Assembly (NCBI GenBank): GCA_900553135.1
Contig: USCO01000006.1
Location: forward strand, 1-36,177
Reading direction: 5' to 3'
Origin: an uncultured Eubacteriales bacterium
GTDB taxonomy: Bacteria; Bacillota; Clostridia; Oscillospirales; Oscillospiraceae
DNA length: 36,177 nucleotides
Part shown: piece after piece, positions 16,534 through 24,781 of the stretch
How the letters are laid out: the number at the start of each line of letters is the position of its first letter
Position numbering within the stretch: position 1 is the first letter of the stretch
The notes under the pieces: generated by a model
Seen by the model: the letters and a program-made list of their open reading frames with translations, nothing else
What the model was told of the DNA's origin: nothing
The model's database searches: none
Position numbers and translations under genes: made by a program

Positions 16534-17049
16534 TTAGGCGTTGTTGCGGGTCAGGATCACCAGCTCGGCAATGCCGTTGGCATCGGGGGCGCCGCCCCAC
16601 TGCGCATTGGTCAGCTTTACCACATTTCCGCTGTCGTCCTCAGCCTCGAAGCCACCCACCACAGCGGTCTCATAGCTACCATTGACAGTAGTACGGACAT
16701 ACACCGCGCCGCCCAGGGCAGGGGTGCCCCGCTGGCAGTACACCTGGATGGAGCCGCGCTGGAATACGCTGACGGGATCGCCGGGGCTATACTGCCCCTG
16801 ACTCTGCTCCAGGTAGGTGAGGGAGCTCTTCAGCTCCTGACCGGCCACGCCCACAAACTGCTCGGCGGTGGCGCTGGCGCCCATCTGCACCACATCGGTG
16901 CCGGAATAGACCAGCGGGGCGCCGAAGGGGATAGGCGCGGAGCCGCCGGCGGGGCGGGTATTGACGATCATATCAGGCTGCCGTGCATAGGAACCGGCAA
17001 AGCCGGCGGTCATAGCGGTGCCAATGACCTGGGGATTCAGTCCAGCCAT
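16534..17049 (-). CDS. Capsid cement protein (gp24-like)
   Basis: A 171-aa beta-rich protein. GFAGSYARQPDMIVNTRPAG and FGAPLVYSGTDVVQMGASATAEQFVGVAG resemble structural cement proteins that stabilise capsids, normally coded just before the major capsid gene as here. Start ATG 17049 lies three bases before the end of the DUF2213 gene, with a GGAGG in the upstream coding end. Confidence 0.82.
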   Translation of the reverse strand: MAGLNPQVIGTAMTAGFAGSYARQPDMIVNTRPAGGSAPIPFGAPLVYSGTDVVQMGASATAEQFVGVAGQELKSSLTYLEQSQGQYSPGDPVSVFQRGSIQVYCQRGTPALGGAVYVRTTVNGSYETAVVGGFEAEDDSGNVVKLTNAQWGGAPDANGIAELVILTRNNA

Positions 17050-17052
17050 TTG

Positions 17053-18270
17053 TTAGCCCTCCTTGTTTTTTTTGTGGGGATTGCGGGCCGCGTAGGCGCT
17101 TTCCGCGTCTGCGCAGACCTGCTGGAAGTTGTTGCGCTGCGCATCCTGGGCAGCTTTCCGGGCACTGTCCTGGGCGGCGTGCATGATGTCTCCCACCAGG
17201 TTGGGGCCCTTGATAGTGGACAGCAGGGCATCCACCACGCGGGCGCGCTCCTTCTTGTCCTGGATGGCAGCCACGGCAGGGCGCACTCTTTTCAGCAGCT
17301 CCACAGCGGCATCCTTGGCCGCGGGAGACATGCAGCCGTCCTCCATTTCCTCGGCGGGGACGGTGACAGCGGCCTCGGGGTCCTCTTTCTTGCCCGTCAG
17401 CTTCTCCACCATCTCATCCAGATCGCTCTCATCATGCAGGGGATGCTCCCCCCGGCCGCCGCGGCTTTTGGCCTCCAGCAGCTCCAGGATGCGGTCCAGC
17501 TTGGCTCCCAGGTCGTCGCCCTTGGGGGCCCGCTCCACCATCACATCCTTCGCGGGTTCTGCCTCCTGCGCCTTGGCCTGGCCGGGTTCGGCGGGGGCCT
17601 CAGCGGGTGCGGCATCCAGCGCGGTGGCTGCGTGGGTCACCAGCTCGTTCAGCTCTTCCTCGGATGCGTCCTTAGCCGCCATACCAAAGGCGGTCAGGAT
17701 TGCGTGGGCAAACTTGCTCATAGTTTTCTTCCTTCCCTTCTCCGCCTCAGGGGCGGCGTCTTTTATTGCAACATCGTGGCCAGCACGCCCTCTATGGACG
17801 ACTGCCACGTGATTGCCGCGGATTCTTTGCTGCTTGTATCCGTCCCCATCCGGGACGTAGTCGCACAGATACCCACAGGAGACTTCTCTGACTACATGGT
17901 TTTCCACATCGGAAGCCAGTCCCGGGTCCTTGATGTACAGGTCTGCCACTGTGTTGTCTCCCACCCGGCGCACGTTCTGGACATGCCCTTTGGAATAGGC
18001 TGCCTGATTCTCCGGCGTCAGGTTTTCAGGCGGGTGCCCCTGGGTAATGTCTTTGCCCTCAAAAGAGGCAATTGCCGCCGGGTCAAACACATCTTCCGGG
18101 TATCTGTGGACAATGACCACCCGGTCAGGGTCTCCGTCCAGCTGCAAGTCTCTGGCGCTGTATTCCTGGTCTCCCACGCGGTTGATGGGCACATCATGGC
18201 AGATCAGATACCCTTCCGGGGTCCGGGTCATGTGGGGGCTGATTCTGGCCCCGTAGTATGCAATGGCCAT
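17053..18270 (-). CDS. DUF2213 head protein (putative prohead protease/scaffold)
   Basis: A 405-aa protein. Residues ~1-190 are the DUF2213 domain (TRTPEGYLICHDVPINRVG, PENLTPENQAAYSKGHVQNV, REVSCGYLCDYVPDGDGYKQQ, IRGNHVAVVHRGRAGHDV). The motif GNHVAVV.. with H and the Ser-Cys segment resemble a S14/S78-like prohead protease fold. Residues ~195-405 are Glu/Ala/Lys-rich, helical and low complexity, as in scaffolding proteins. A combined protease-scaffold role is therefore likely. ATG 18270 overlaps the previous stop (TGATG), so translation is coupled. Confidence 0.83.
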   Translation of the reverse strand: MAIAYYGARISPHMTRTPEGYLICHDVPINRVGDQEYSARDLQLDGDPDRVVIVHRYPEDVFDPAAIASFEGKDITQGHPPENLTPENQAAYSKGHVQNVRRVGDNTVADLYIKDPGLASDVENHVVREVSCGYLCDYVPDGDGYKQQRIRGNHVAVVHRGRAGHDVAIKDAAPEAEKGRKKTMSKFAHAILTAFGMAAKDASEEELNELVTHAATALDAAPAEAPAEPGQAKAQEAEPAKDVMVERAPKGDDLGAKLDRILELLEAKSRGGRGEHPLHDESDLDEMVEKLTGKKEDPEAAVTVPAEEMEDGCMSPAAKDAAVELLKRVRPAVAAIQDKKERARVVDALLSTIKGPNLVGDIMHAAQDSARKAAQDAQRNNFQQVCADAESAYAARNPHKKNKEG

Positions 18271-18488
18271 CACTCCACCCCCGAAACCAACGCGGCGTAA
18301 TCCACAGGGTTACCGGTTACTTTGGAGATCAGCTCCGCTACATGGGCAATATGGTCCGTTTCATCGGCCAGCAGCTCTAACAGCACAGGGATGTCTCCCG
18401 TGGGCGCCACCGCCATGGTGGCCGCATAGGAACGGGTGGCTTCGATCTCATCCACCAGATTCTTTTGCAGCAGTTCCAAATAGTCCAT
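18270..18488 (-). CDS. Small ferritin-like helical protein of the head module
   Basis: A 72-aa all-helical protein. NLVDEIEATRSYAA is followed by LADETDHIAHVAELI. The paired E-x-x-A and E-x-x-H spacing is like half of a ferritin/rubrerythrin four-helix bundle, so it might dimerise around a metal; this is only a resemblance. ATG 18488 has GAGGTG 6 bases upstream; a GTG at 18497 and an ATG at 18494 are also in frame but too close to that site. It lies after an internal terminator and before the DUF2213 gene. Confidence 0.72.
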   Translation of the reverse strand: MDYLELLQKNLVDEIEATRSYAATMAVAPTGDIPVLLELLADETDHIAHVAELISKVTGNPVDYAALVSGVE

Positions 18489-18510
18489 TTCCATCACCTC
18501 TCAGGCAAAT

Positions 18511-18553
18511 AAAAAAGGGGCCAGCCGCTGATTATCTCTCAGCAGCTGACCCC
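18511..18553 (-). terminator. Intrinsic terminator or attenuator inside the late operon
   Basis: On the minus strand a 15-bp stem (18553-18539 with 18531-18517, two G-U pairs), a 7-nt loop and TTTTTT (18516-18511) form a textbook Rho-independent terminator. Genes of the same operon lie on both sides. It should lower or regulate transcription from the terminase/portal genes into the capsid genes, unless antitermination or a promoter downstream acts. Confidence 0.82.
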
Positions 18554-18595
18554 ACTCGGTCCTTCCCGCCCACCACTTAGGGCGAGGAACAATAT

Positions 18596-18715
18596 TTACT
18601 TTACAGGCTCCCTCCGGATCCGTACCACCTTGACTCCGTCTTTCGTCGGAATTACCTCGGCGCGGTCACCCCGGGCCAAAATCGATTCGATGGCTTTAAT
18701 GGTATCAGGTTTCAT
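18596..18715 (-). CDS. 39-aa small protein upstream of the internal terminator
   Basis: ATG 18715 has GGAGG 7 bases upstream and overlaps the previous stop by ATGA. The peptide begins MKPDTIKAIESILARGDRAE and ends in a basic, beta-like VKVVRIRREPVK. Similar short proteins with a helix then a KDGVKV hairpin are common in Clostridia phages; no function is known to me. Confidence 0.72.
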   Translation of the reverse strand: MKPDTIKAIESILARGDRAEVIPTKDGVKVVRIRREPVK

Positions 18716-18987
18716 GGTTTTCCCTCCAGCAAGAAATAAACTTCCCCCGTACGAACAGGTTCCGGTGGTCTGATCGATACCAACACTTCATCTCTTGCAA
18801 ACTCCACGGAAATATAAGTTTCAGGCACTCCGGTTTGTTTGGAAACAAGGGATTTTAAAACGTTTTTTGTGTCTTCCTGTGATCTTTCGTGAATCAAAAG
18901 TATTTGACTTTGCAAATATTCACGGTATTCTCTGGCCGAAATTGACCTTGCGTATTTTCCAGGAGTGTACCGGCTCAAATCACTCAC
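18712..18987 (-). CDS. Hypothetical protein, 91 aa
   Basis: I chose GTG 18987, which has GGGAGG 9 bases upstream and overlaps the previous stop by 8 bases; the longer frame to 19068 is the antisense-like read of the neighbour's end. The product is helical in the first half (SAREYREYLQSQILLIHERSQ) and beta-like in the second (YISVEFARDEVLVSIRPP). Its DNA is more AT-rich than its neighbours. Function unknown. Confidence 0.72.
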   Translation of the reverse strand: MSDLSRYTPGKYARSISAREYREYLQSQILLIHERSQEDTKNVLKSLVSKQTGVPETYISVEFARDEVLVSIRPPEPVRTGEVYFLLEGKP

Positions 18988-20140
18988 TTCCGTTTTCCTC
19001 CCTATACATCCGCTCCCAGCCTTTATACTTTTCATCCCCCGCCATTTTGTGTTTCTGGAATGTGGCAAAGGTTTTGGGAGCCTTGTCTCCCAGGGTCATG
19101 CGGTACTTCTCCCACTGCCGGTAATCTTGCAGCCACTTTTCCCTGGCCCGCTCCTTTTTGCGGTATGCCTCAATCTGCTTTTTGTTCCTTGGATCCACTG
19201 TGAAGGGGTTTTTCTGTGGATTGGAGAAGTCTTTGATTTTCTGGATTTCCTCCTCACTTCGGCCTGCCGGCGTCCATGGAAGCAGTACATGCAGACAGTT
19301 TGGATGGATATTGAGGTAGGTGTTGGATAAGTCGCTTGGACCGCTGGCGTCTATTTTTCCAAAGGCATCGGCCAGCGGTGGAAAGTCCGGGTCGGTGCCG
19401 CTTTTGGAGTACACCCGTCCTTCAAAGGGTGCGCACAGGGCGCAGGTCGTGCCATGGCTGCTGATTTTGTAAAGGTCGTGTCCCGGATCTGCGCTCAGGA
19501 CAGACAGCACTTCCGCCTGCCTGGATGTGGTTCGGGTCACCATGGAGCAGTAGGTGTGCAGCCCCCATTTTCGTCCAGCCTTATCCGTAAACGCGGTGAT
19601 TCCTTCCCGCCGCAGCGCCTTGATAAATTCCGGCACGGCTTTGCTCACTCCCCGGCCGGTGGCCTGCATGGCCGCTACCTGCTCCAAACCCACCTGGCGG
19701 TATACATCCGGCTCTATACGGCCAAGGATGGCGCTTTGCACGGTAGCCATGGACGTCATGGCGGCTTCGGTGATTTCTCCCATGAGCTGCTGTGTGAGCC
19801 GCTGGACAATGTCCATCTGCTCTCCGGTCAGCGCTGCGGCATTGGTATAACCGGCCACGTGCTTTTCCACGGTCTCCGGGATCTCCAGGATTTTACGCGC
19901 TTCCGGGACCCGCACATAGAACTGTTTTTCGATCATACGGGGAACGTATTCCCAGGCATCGTTTTCCATCTTGCGCAGGATCCCCTGAACCCGCTCCAGA
20001 GCGGCCACGGCGTGGTAGTCCACCAGTCCCATGGAACGCAGCCGCCCGATCTCGTTGATAATGTCCGTCTCCGCCTTCAGGTAGATGGAGACCAGCTTTT
20101 CCAGCTCTTTGGCGTTTGGGGCACGCTTCAGCGTCGGCAC
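18980..20140 (-). CDS. Minor capsid protein (Phage_min_cap2 / Mu F-like head morphogenesis)
   Basis: A 386-aa protein coded after the portal. The N-terminal ~170 residues are helical. The C-terminal half has KISSHGTTCALCAPFEGRVYSKSG and LNIHPNCLHVLLPWTP, a Cys/His-containing pattern of Phage_min_cap2 and SPP1 gp7/Mu gpF proteins, which associate with the portal and help head assembly or DNA ejection. The start is GTG 20140 with GAGGTG upstream. The tail end is Lys-rich. Confidence 0.88.
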   Translation of the reverse strand: MPTLKRAPNAKELEKLVSIYLKAETDIINEIGRLRSMGLVDYHAVAALERVQGILRKMENDAWEYVPRMIEKQFYVRVPEARKILEIPETVEKHVAGYTNAAALTGEQMDIVQRLTQQLMGEITEAAMTSMATVQSAILGRIEPDVYRQVGLEQVAAMQATGRGVSKAVPEFIKALRREGITAFTDKAGRKWGLHTYCSMVTRTTSRQAEVLSVLSADPGHDLYKISSHGTTCALCAPFEGRVYSKSGTDPDFPPLADAFGKIDASGPSDLSNTYLNIHPNCLHVLLPWTPAGRSEEEIQKIKDFSNPQKNPFTVDPRNKKQIEAYRKKERAREKWLQDYRQWEKYRMTLGDKAPKTFATFQKHKMAGDEKYKGWERMYREENGSE

Positions 20141-20151
20141 CTTCCATCACC

Positions 20152-21558
20152 TCATTCAAGGCCTACCAGAGGGTCACGCAGCGCAGTCACATCCTGAAAC
20201 GACATTCCCTTGCTGGCATCGATCTCGTCATCGGAAATGCTTCCAAACATGCCTGTCTCGTCCTCCAGCTTTTTCAGTTCCTTCATGGCGGTGGCTTTGT
20301 CATAAAGTCCCGCCTGGAATCCCGAAATGTATGCCTCGCTTTTGATCTTTGCAACATCGGCCATTTCTTTGGCCGTGGGCGTCCACAGGGGCGGAAATTC
20401 GATTTTCAAGTCATCGGGCACAGCGCCCCATGCTGACATAGCCATCACAGGCAGCAGCCGATCCAAGGCGGGGCGCAGCTTGGCTTCCCGCTGGGCGTTT
20501 ACGTAATCGTAATAGTTTTTCAGATCACTTTCGCCGGTGGAGTTCATTCCCGCCGGAGAGCGCCCAAACAGCTTCGTCATGGGGTAGTGGCTGGCGCCGC
20601 ACAGGTTCAGGCACATGGCTTCATACACATCATCCAGTCCAGTGAAGGTAAACTGGGTGTTCTTGATCTGGTCTCCCTTATTGACCAGCTGGTAGCCAAA
20701 GTTGGATTTCATCACGGACTGGGCCTGCATCACGCGCCAAAAGCGTTTCTGCTGTTCCGTGGATCCCACGGCCATCAGCTGTTCCAGGTTGTTGACCTCC
20801 ATGGTGTCGATGTTTGCCCGGAATGTGAGGGCGGCAATATTGGCGCTCACGTTGTCGTGAGCCACCACATCCTTGTACAGGGCCTCCACTTCGGAGGCGC
20901 CCCAGTACAGCTCCGCGATCTTCTCCCAGCGCGGAAGCTCCCGCCCGGTAAAGCGAATGATCCTGGAGTGGTGGACTCTGGCCACCATACGCCCCTCTGC
21001 GTTGTTGACCATGTAGTATTTCGGCAGGTCCCGGTCCGGGTCTCCCATGTCTGTTACAAGCTCCATGTCCGGGACGATCCCGCTCCACCGGTCCAGGATC
21101 ATCAGGCCGGCAAAGCTGCCGGGCATGATGGTTTCCAAGTCCAGCGGCTGGTCCAGCATACTTTCCTGGCCTCGGATGAGAATCAGGCCGGCCGCTCCGC
21201 CATAGAGCCGTCCCCACCTGAGCCCCTCGTTGAGACTGGCCCGCAGCTGCGTCACCCGCTCCACCCGGGCCAGCTCATCCAGATATTCCGGCGCCAGAGA
21301 GCCGCGGAGCTTGTACCACTCCCGCAGCATATCATCCACCATCAGGCCCACGACATTCTGCACCACCCAATTATCCCGGTACAGGGAATTGAGCAGCGCA
21401 TAGTTATCTGTCATTCTGGTCAGCGGATACTCGGTGGCCTCCAAAGGGGACTGGCTGCCGTAGCCCAGCCGGAACAGAGGATTAGAGAAAGCGTCCAACG
21501 TCATCACGCCGGTATTCGGTTGTCCGCCCTTGGGCGTGTTCTTGTTTCGTCTGGACAC
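20152..21558 (-). CDS. Portal protein (DUF1073 family)
   Basis: A 468-aa protein that would form the dodecameric ring for DNA entry and exit. LYRDNWVVQNVVGLMVDDMLREW, LNEGLRWGRLYGGAAGLILIRGQ, NNLEQLMAVGSTEQQKRFWRVMQ and YPMTKLFGRSPAGMNSTGESDLKNYYDYV are the typical DUF1073 blocks. The start is GTG 21558 with GGAGG 8 bases upstream, overlapping the terminase stop by one base. Some domain databases name this family after the anti-CBASS protein Acb1; here length and neighbours show a portal. Confidence 0.93.
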   Translation of the reverse strand: MSRRNKNTPKGGQPNTGVMTLDAFSNPLFRLGYGSQSPLEATEYPLTRMTDNYALLNSLYRDNWVVQNVVGLMVDDMLREWYKLRGSLAPEYLDELARVERVTQLRASLNEGLRWGRLYGGAAGLILIRGQESMLDQPLDLETIMPGSFAGLMILDRWSGIVPDMELVTDMGDPDRDLPKYYMVNNAEGRMVARVHHSRIIRFTGRELPRWEKIAELYWGASEVEALYKDVVAHDNVSANIAALTFRANIDTMEVNNLEQLMAVGSTEQQKRFWRVMQAQSVMKSNFGYQLVNKGDQIKNTQFTFTGLDDVYEAMCLNLCGASHYPMTKLFGRSPAGMNSTGESDLKNYYDYVNAQREAKLRPALDRLLPVMAMSAWGAVPDDLKIEFPPLWTPTAKEMADVAKIKSEAYISGFQAGLYDKATAMKELKKLEDETGMFGSISDDEIDASKGMSFQDVTALRDPLVGLE

Positions 21559-22787
21559 TATTCAAACCTCCAATCGGGCAAAGAATTTGCAAAGTATCGC
21601 AAGGCGTCCGGTCCGTGGTCCCGCTCCTTCAGCGGTTTTTCTTCTCCGTGCTGGCAGGCCTTTTGGTCCCAGAGATATGTCCCCATCTCTCCCAGCAACG
21701 GGGTGCAGTTCTTATTGATCCGCAACCGGCCGCGCTGGAGCAGGGTAGATACTCTCCGGATCCCGCTTATGACCTCATTGTCTGCGGCCACTACGTACAT
21801 TCCCCGGCGTCTCAGGGCCGCAATAAAGGACGCCGCAGACGGGTCCACAATGATGGCGCATTGGTTTTTCCCCATGAACGCCTCCATGTCATCGGCGTAT
21901 TCTTCATCGGTTTTTTGCCGGCCGCCCTGCTCTTTATCCCGGCTGTCCCACCGGTACTCCCGGTCCACATAGATGGTTTCGGCGTAATCGTAGATATCCA
22001 AAAAGACTGTCGGGTTGGCGGTACCATAGTCGCAAGCAATGGTTCGCCCTCCCGAGAAGTGCAGGGATTGGGGCGCTTCCCCGTCTGTGTACGTGTGCTT
22101 GTCCGTGTCGAACATGTCATAGATCAGGCCTTCCGACATGACCCAATGTCCCAGGATAAACCGCTCGTAAAACACTCCGGTGTACATGGTGCGGTACCGC
22201 TCTCTGGTGGCGTCATCCAATGCCGGGTTGTCATCCATGGTGAAGTGGAGGTGCAGGGCATTGTGCTGCGCCGCCTTCAGGATCCACTCTTTTCGGAACC
22301 AATGCTCCGGCCCCTCCGGGTTGCAATTAAACCAGAGCTTGGCGCCAGCCACAGAGCACCGGGCCAAGGCCTGCTCCACAAAGGACCTGGGCATCAGCGC
22401 CACCTCATCCAGCAGCACCCCCGCCAGGGTGATGCCCTGGATGAGGGCGGCGGAGGATTCATCTTTGCCGCCGAACAGGTAAAACCGGTTTTCGGTTCCT
22501 CCCCTGCGGGCCACAATGACATGTTCCGACCTGTTGTATTGGACTTGGAAATATTCGTGGATGTACCGGATGGAGAGCAGGGGCGTCACAATGTTCCGCT
22601 GTACCGCTCCCACGCTTTTTCCGCAGAAGGCAAAGGCGCAGCGGTTGAACCGCTTCATCCCCCACAAGAAAAACGACAGCGACATCACAACCGTTTTCCC
22701 CGACCGGACCGCTCCATCACAGATCAGAGCTTCATAGTCCGTGTATGGGAACCGCAGGATTTGACGCTGCTTCTCAGAGAAGCCCAT
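21558..22787 (-). CDS. Terminase large subunit (PBSX/XtmB family)
   Basis: A 409-aa packaging motor. The N-terminal ATPase has Walker A GAVRSGKT (25-32) and Walker B VLLDEV (D127, E128), with a coupling motif near WFNCNPEGP. The C-terminal RNase H-like nuclease has ACDYG (D251), IIVDPSA (D313) and DHGPDALRY (D388, D392). It is pumped by ATP and cuts concatemers. Start ATG 22787 overlaps the small-subunit gene by 14 bases. All key residues are present, so packaging should be functional. Confidence 0.96.
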   Translation of the reverse strand: MGFSEKQRQILRFPYTDYEALICDGAVRSGKTVVMSLSFFLWGMKRFNRCAFAFCGKSVGAVQRNIVTPLLSIRYIHEYFQVQYNRSEHVIVARRGGTENRFYLFGGKDESSAALIQGITLAGVLLDEVALMPRSFVEQALARCSVAGAKLWFNCNPEGPEHWFRKEWILKAAQHNALHLHFTMDDNPALDDATRERYRTMYTGVFYERFILGHWVMSEGLIYDMFDTDKHTYTDGEAPQSLHFSGGRTIACDYGTANPTVFLDIYDYAETIYVDREYRWDSRDKEQGGRQKTDEEYADDMEAFMGKNQCAIIVDPSAASFIAALRRRGMYVVAADNEVISGIRRVSTLLQRGRLRINKNCTPLLGEMGTYLWDQKACQHGEEKPLKERDHGPDALRYFANSLPDWRFE

Positions 22788-23658
22788 TTTTCAGATCCTC
22801 CCTCACGCTCTTGGTGATGGGGTCGTCCTCCATGTCTGCTCCCGCTCCGGAACCAGAATCGAGCTTTGCCCGCTCCGTTTCTGCCTTCAGCTTTTCGATC
22901 CGTGCCCGCTGCTCATCGGTGGCCAGGTCCATGTGGTTGGCCAGCCATTCCAGGGCCTTCATGCGGTCGGCCAGTTTGAGCTTAAAGCCGTCTTTCCCCT
23001 GGCTGACCTCTGCCAAGATTGTGCCGTCTACCTCCTCCGAGGATTTCGCCCGGACCACGTTCACCGTTTTGGTCAGCGGGACCTTCTTTCCGGTCTCCTC
23101 GTCTTTGACCGTGACTGGGCCGTACACGGCCATCACAGGCACCTCTTCCTGGCCGAATTCGACAAAATCTGTAACGTCTGCAAAGGCGATATCCATGTAC
23201 TTTTGGACGATGTCCGACTCATCCAGCAGCTCCCGGTTGAGGCGTCCCTGTTTCAGCTTTTGAATCTCGTCCTGAATCTTTGGGTTTCTGAGTAACTTGC
23301 ACCCCTCCACCATGGCAGTGGAGTAGCTGGATTCGTAGGCTTTTTGATATGCCTTTGTGGCGTTAAAAAGCCGGATATAGAGCAAGCAAAATTTTTGCTG
23401 CTTAGAGGTAAGATTTTGATTTTCCGTGACCTGCTGGACCTCTTCCCGGACCAGCCGCTCTTTCGGCTTTTCCGAACGTTCGGATTTTTCCCGAGCGTTC
23501 GGCCCTTTTTTCGAGCGTTCGCCGTCCCAACTCTGCTCACTCTTCCAGCGGCGCACCGTCCCGGCCGGCACCCCCAGAAGGGACGCGATCTCCACCAGCT
23601 TTTTCCCCTGTTTGTACAGCTGCTTTGCCCGTTCTGCCTTCTCGTTGGCCCGCGCCAT
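22774..23658 (-). CDS. Terminase small subunit (XtmA-like, with N-terminal HTH)
   Basis: A 294-aa DNA-recognition subunit. Residues ~15-45 are a helix-turn-helix (LVEIASLLGVPAGTVRRWKSEQ). A basic linker follows (REKSERSEKPKERL). Residues ~85-260 are the Terminase_2 domain (LTSKQQKFCLLYIRLFNATKAYQKAYES and NPKIQDEIQKL). The DNA of the linker carries three near-palindromic 10-mers, possibly the pac site. Start ATG 23658 has GGAGAGG upstream. Confidence 0.93.
   Translation of the reverse strand: MARANEKAERAKQLYKQGKKLVEIASLLGVPAGTVRRWKSEQSWDGERSKKGPNAREKSERSEKPKERLVREEVQQVTENQNLTSKQQKFCLLYIRLFNATKAYQKAYESSYSTAMVEGCKLLRNPKIQDEIQKLKQGRLNRELLDESDIVQKYMDIAFADVTDFVEFGQEEVPVMAVYGPVTVKDEETGKKVPLTKTVNVVRAKSSEEVDGTILAEVSQGKDGFKLKLADRMKALEWLANHMDLATDEQRARIEKLKAETERAKLDSGSGAGADMEDDPITKSVREDLKNGLL
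23473..23521. repeat. Three spaced CGARCGTTCG repeats inside terS, candidate pac site
   Basis: CGAACGTTCG (23473-23482), CGAGCGTTCG (23492-23501) and CGAGCGTTCG (23512-23521) are separated by T-rich spacers, with start-to-start distances of 19 and 20 bp, about two helical turns. The first is a perfect palindrome. Several phages carry pac within the small terminase gene (P22, SPP1 region), so binding by the protein coded here is plausible. No experiment supports it. Confidence 0.5.
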
Positions 23659-23718
23659 GGTTCACCACCTCTCCGGTCATTTTTTCTTTTTCATCGGCTG
23701 CTATTGCCTTTTACGATA

Positions 23719-23970
23719 TCACACTTTTTCTTTTCCGTGCCCAACCCTATTGGGCACCCCAAAAATTTTTTCTCTGCCGAGCAGATAGTCCGTGGACACC
23801 TCCAGGATATCTGCCAGCGCGCAAAGCGTTTCGGTGGATGGGTCAGCCTCCCCCCGCTCATAGACCGCAATCATGTTCTTGCTCAGGCCGCAGAGTTCCG
23901 ACAGGGTACGGCGCGACATCCCCCGGCGTTCCCTCAGGGTCCGCAAGCGGTGTGGCAAGTATTTATTCAT
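23719..23970 (-). CDS. XRE-family helix-turn-helix regulator (second phage regulator)
   Basis: An 83-aa DNA-binding protein. LRTLRERRGMSRRTLSELCGLSKNMIAVYERGEADPSTETLCALADILEVSTDYLLG is the complete HTH_3 pattern, read in parts: helix 2 RRTLSELC and recognition helix SKNMIAVYERG. Only a short tail follows, so it has no oligomerisation or peptidase domain. ATG 23970 has GGAGGA 6 bases upstream and overlaps the HUH gene by 8 bases. Lying between the early genes and terminase, it could control the early-to-late switch (inference). Confidence 0.85.
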   Translation of the reverse strand: MNKYLPHRLRTLRERRGMSRRTLSELCGLSKNMIAVYERGEADPSTETLCALADILEVSTDYLLGREKIFGVPNRVGHGKEKV

Positions 23971-24712
23971 TCCGTCTCCTCCCATGGCGCTGGGCGTTGG
24001 TCTGCATGGGCGCCACCCATCTGGTGTACGAGGCGCTGAAGCCGCTCTCTTCGTTCTCACGTACCTCCCGCTCCACAATTCGGACTTCCGGCGGGACCCT
24101 CACACCTCCAGCCCGATTGACCGGGATCGGCTTTGTGTACACCGGCTTCTTGATCCCGGTGCTGTTTTTCCAGGCTCGCTTCCCGTTTCCGTAGCCTGCG
24201 TTCTTGATCATGTACCGCGCAATCCCCGTGTAGTCCCCGGTGGCATCCAGCCGCCGGTAGGAAAACTGGTCCGCCGGCCAGTGCTCTGCGATCGTCTCCC
24301 AGTCCATGGGAGGGAGGACCAGGTGGTGGTGCAGCCGGCACGGTTTTCCCGTCTTGGAACTCCGCTCCCCGTTTGCCCAGAAATATACCAGCTTTTTCCC
24401 CGTCAGTTTCTTGTATATTCTGGCCAGCCGGCGGATAAAATTCTTTACCAGGCGTTCCCCTTCCTCCACCGTGAGGGGCAACCGCTCATCGGTATATTTC
24501 AGAGTCAGGAAAAGCCAGCCCCCTTCGCAGTTGCAGTTGAGTTCCCTGGCCAGGACACGGACGGCCTCGGCCTCATTCCGCTCCAGCTGCTTGGCGGAAC
24601 TCTTTCCGGTTTTGTGTCCTCTCGGCCGCCGGGTCCCGCCGACCTCCATGAGGACGTCCCGGACCTCTGTGGTCCGGCCCGAGATGATCCTGTATCGCAT
24701 CAGTTGCTTCAC
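23963..24712 (-). CDS. HUH-type endonuclease, rolling-circle replication-associated protein
   Basis: A 249-aa protein with the three motifs of HUH replication initiators. Motif 1 is WLFLTLKY (66-73). Motif 2 is RLHHHLVLP, with H128-H129-H130 as the metal-binding histidines. Motif 3 is YTGIARYMIK, with Y161/Y167 as nucleophile candidates and K170. HUH enzymes nick one strand and stay linked to the 5' end to start replication; P2 gpA is a phage example. No helicase domain is present. The start is GTG 24712 with AGGAGG 8 bases upstream; an ATG at 24700 is an alternative. It is the only replication protein I recognise in the window, and the inverted repeats just upstream could be its origin. Confidence 0.82.
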   Translation of the reverse strand: MKQLMRYRIISGRTTEVRDVLMEVGGTRRPRGHKTGKSSAKQLERNEAEAVRVLARELNCNCEGGWLFLTLKYTDERLPLTVEEGERLVKNFIRRLARIYKKLTGKKLVYFWANGERSSKTGKPCRLHHHLVLPPMDWETIAEHWPADQFSYRRLDATGDYTGIARYMIKNAGYGNGKRAWKNSTGIKKPVYTKPIPVNRAGGVRVPPEVRIVEREVRENEESGFSASYTRWVAPMQTNAQRHGRRRNE

Positions 24713-24781
24713 CGTTCCTTCCTCCTCTGAGTGAGTGGTTGAGATAATAGCGGTTTAACGGGCCCGCACAGGAACGCGCGC

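Noticed and set aside
14936..18300. Two plus-strand open frames of more than 530 codons opposite capsid genes
   Set aside because: They carry Gly/His/Val-rich shadow composition, no ribosome sites and no domain pattern, while the minus strand codes for recognisable head proteins.
20152..21558. Anti-CBASS Acb1 annotation for the DUF1073 protein
   Set aside because: The shared family name could suggest it, but length, portal-type blocks and position between terminase and minor capsid fit a portal protein.
23719..24712. Toxin-antitoxin pair made of the XRE and HUH genes
   Set aside because: The large partner has replication-endonuclease motifs rather than a toxin fold, and the order and overlap fit ordinary operon packing.
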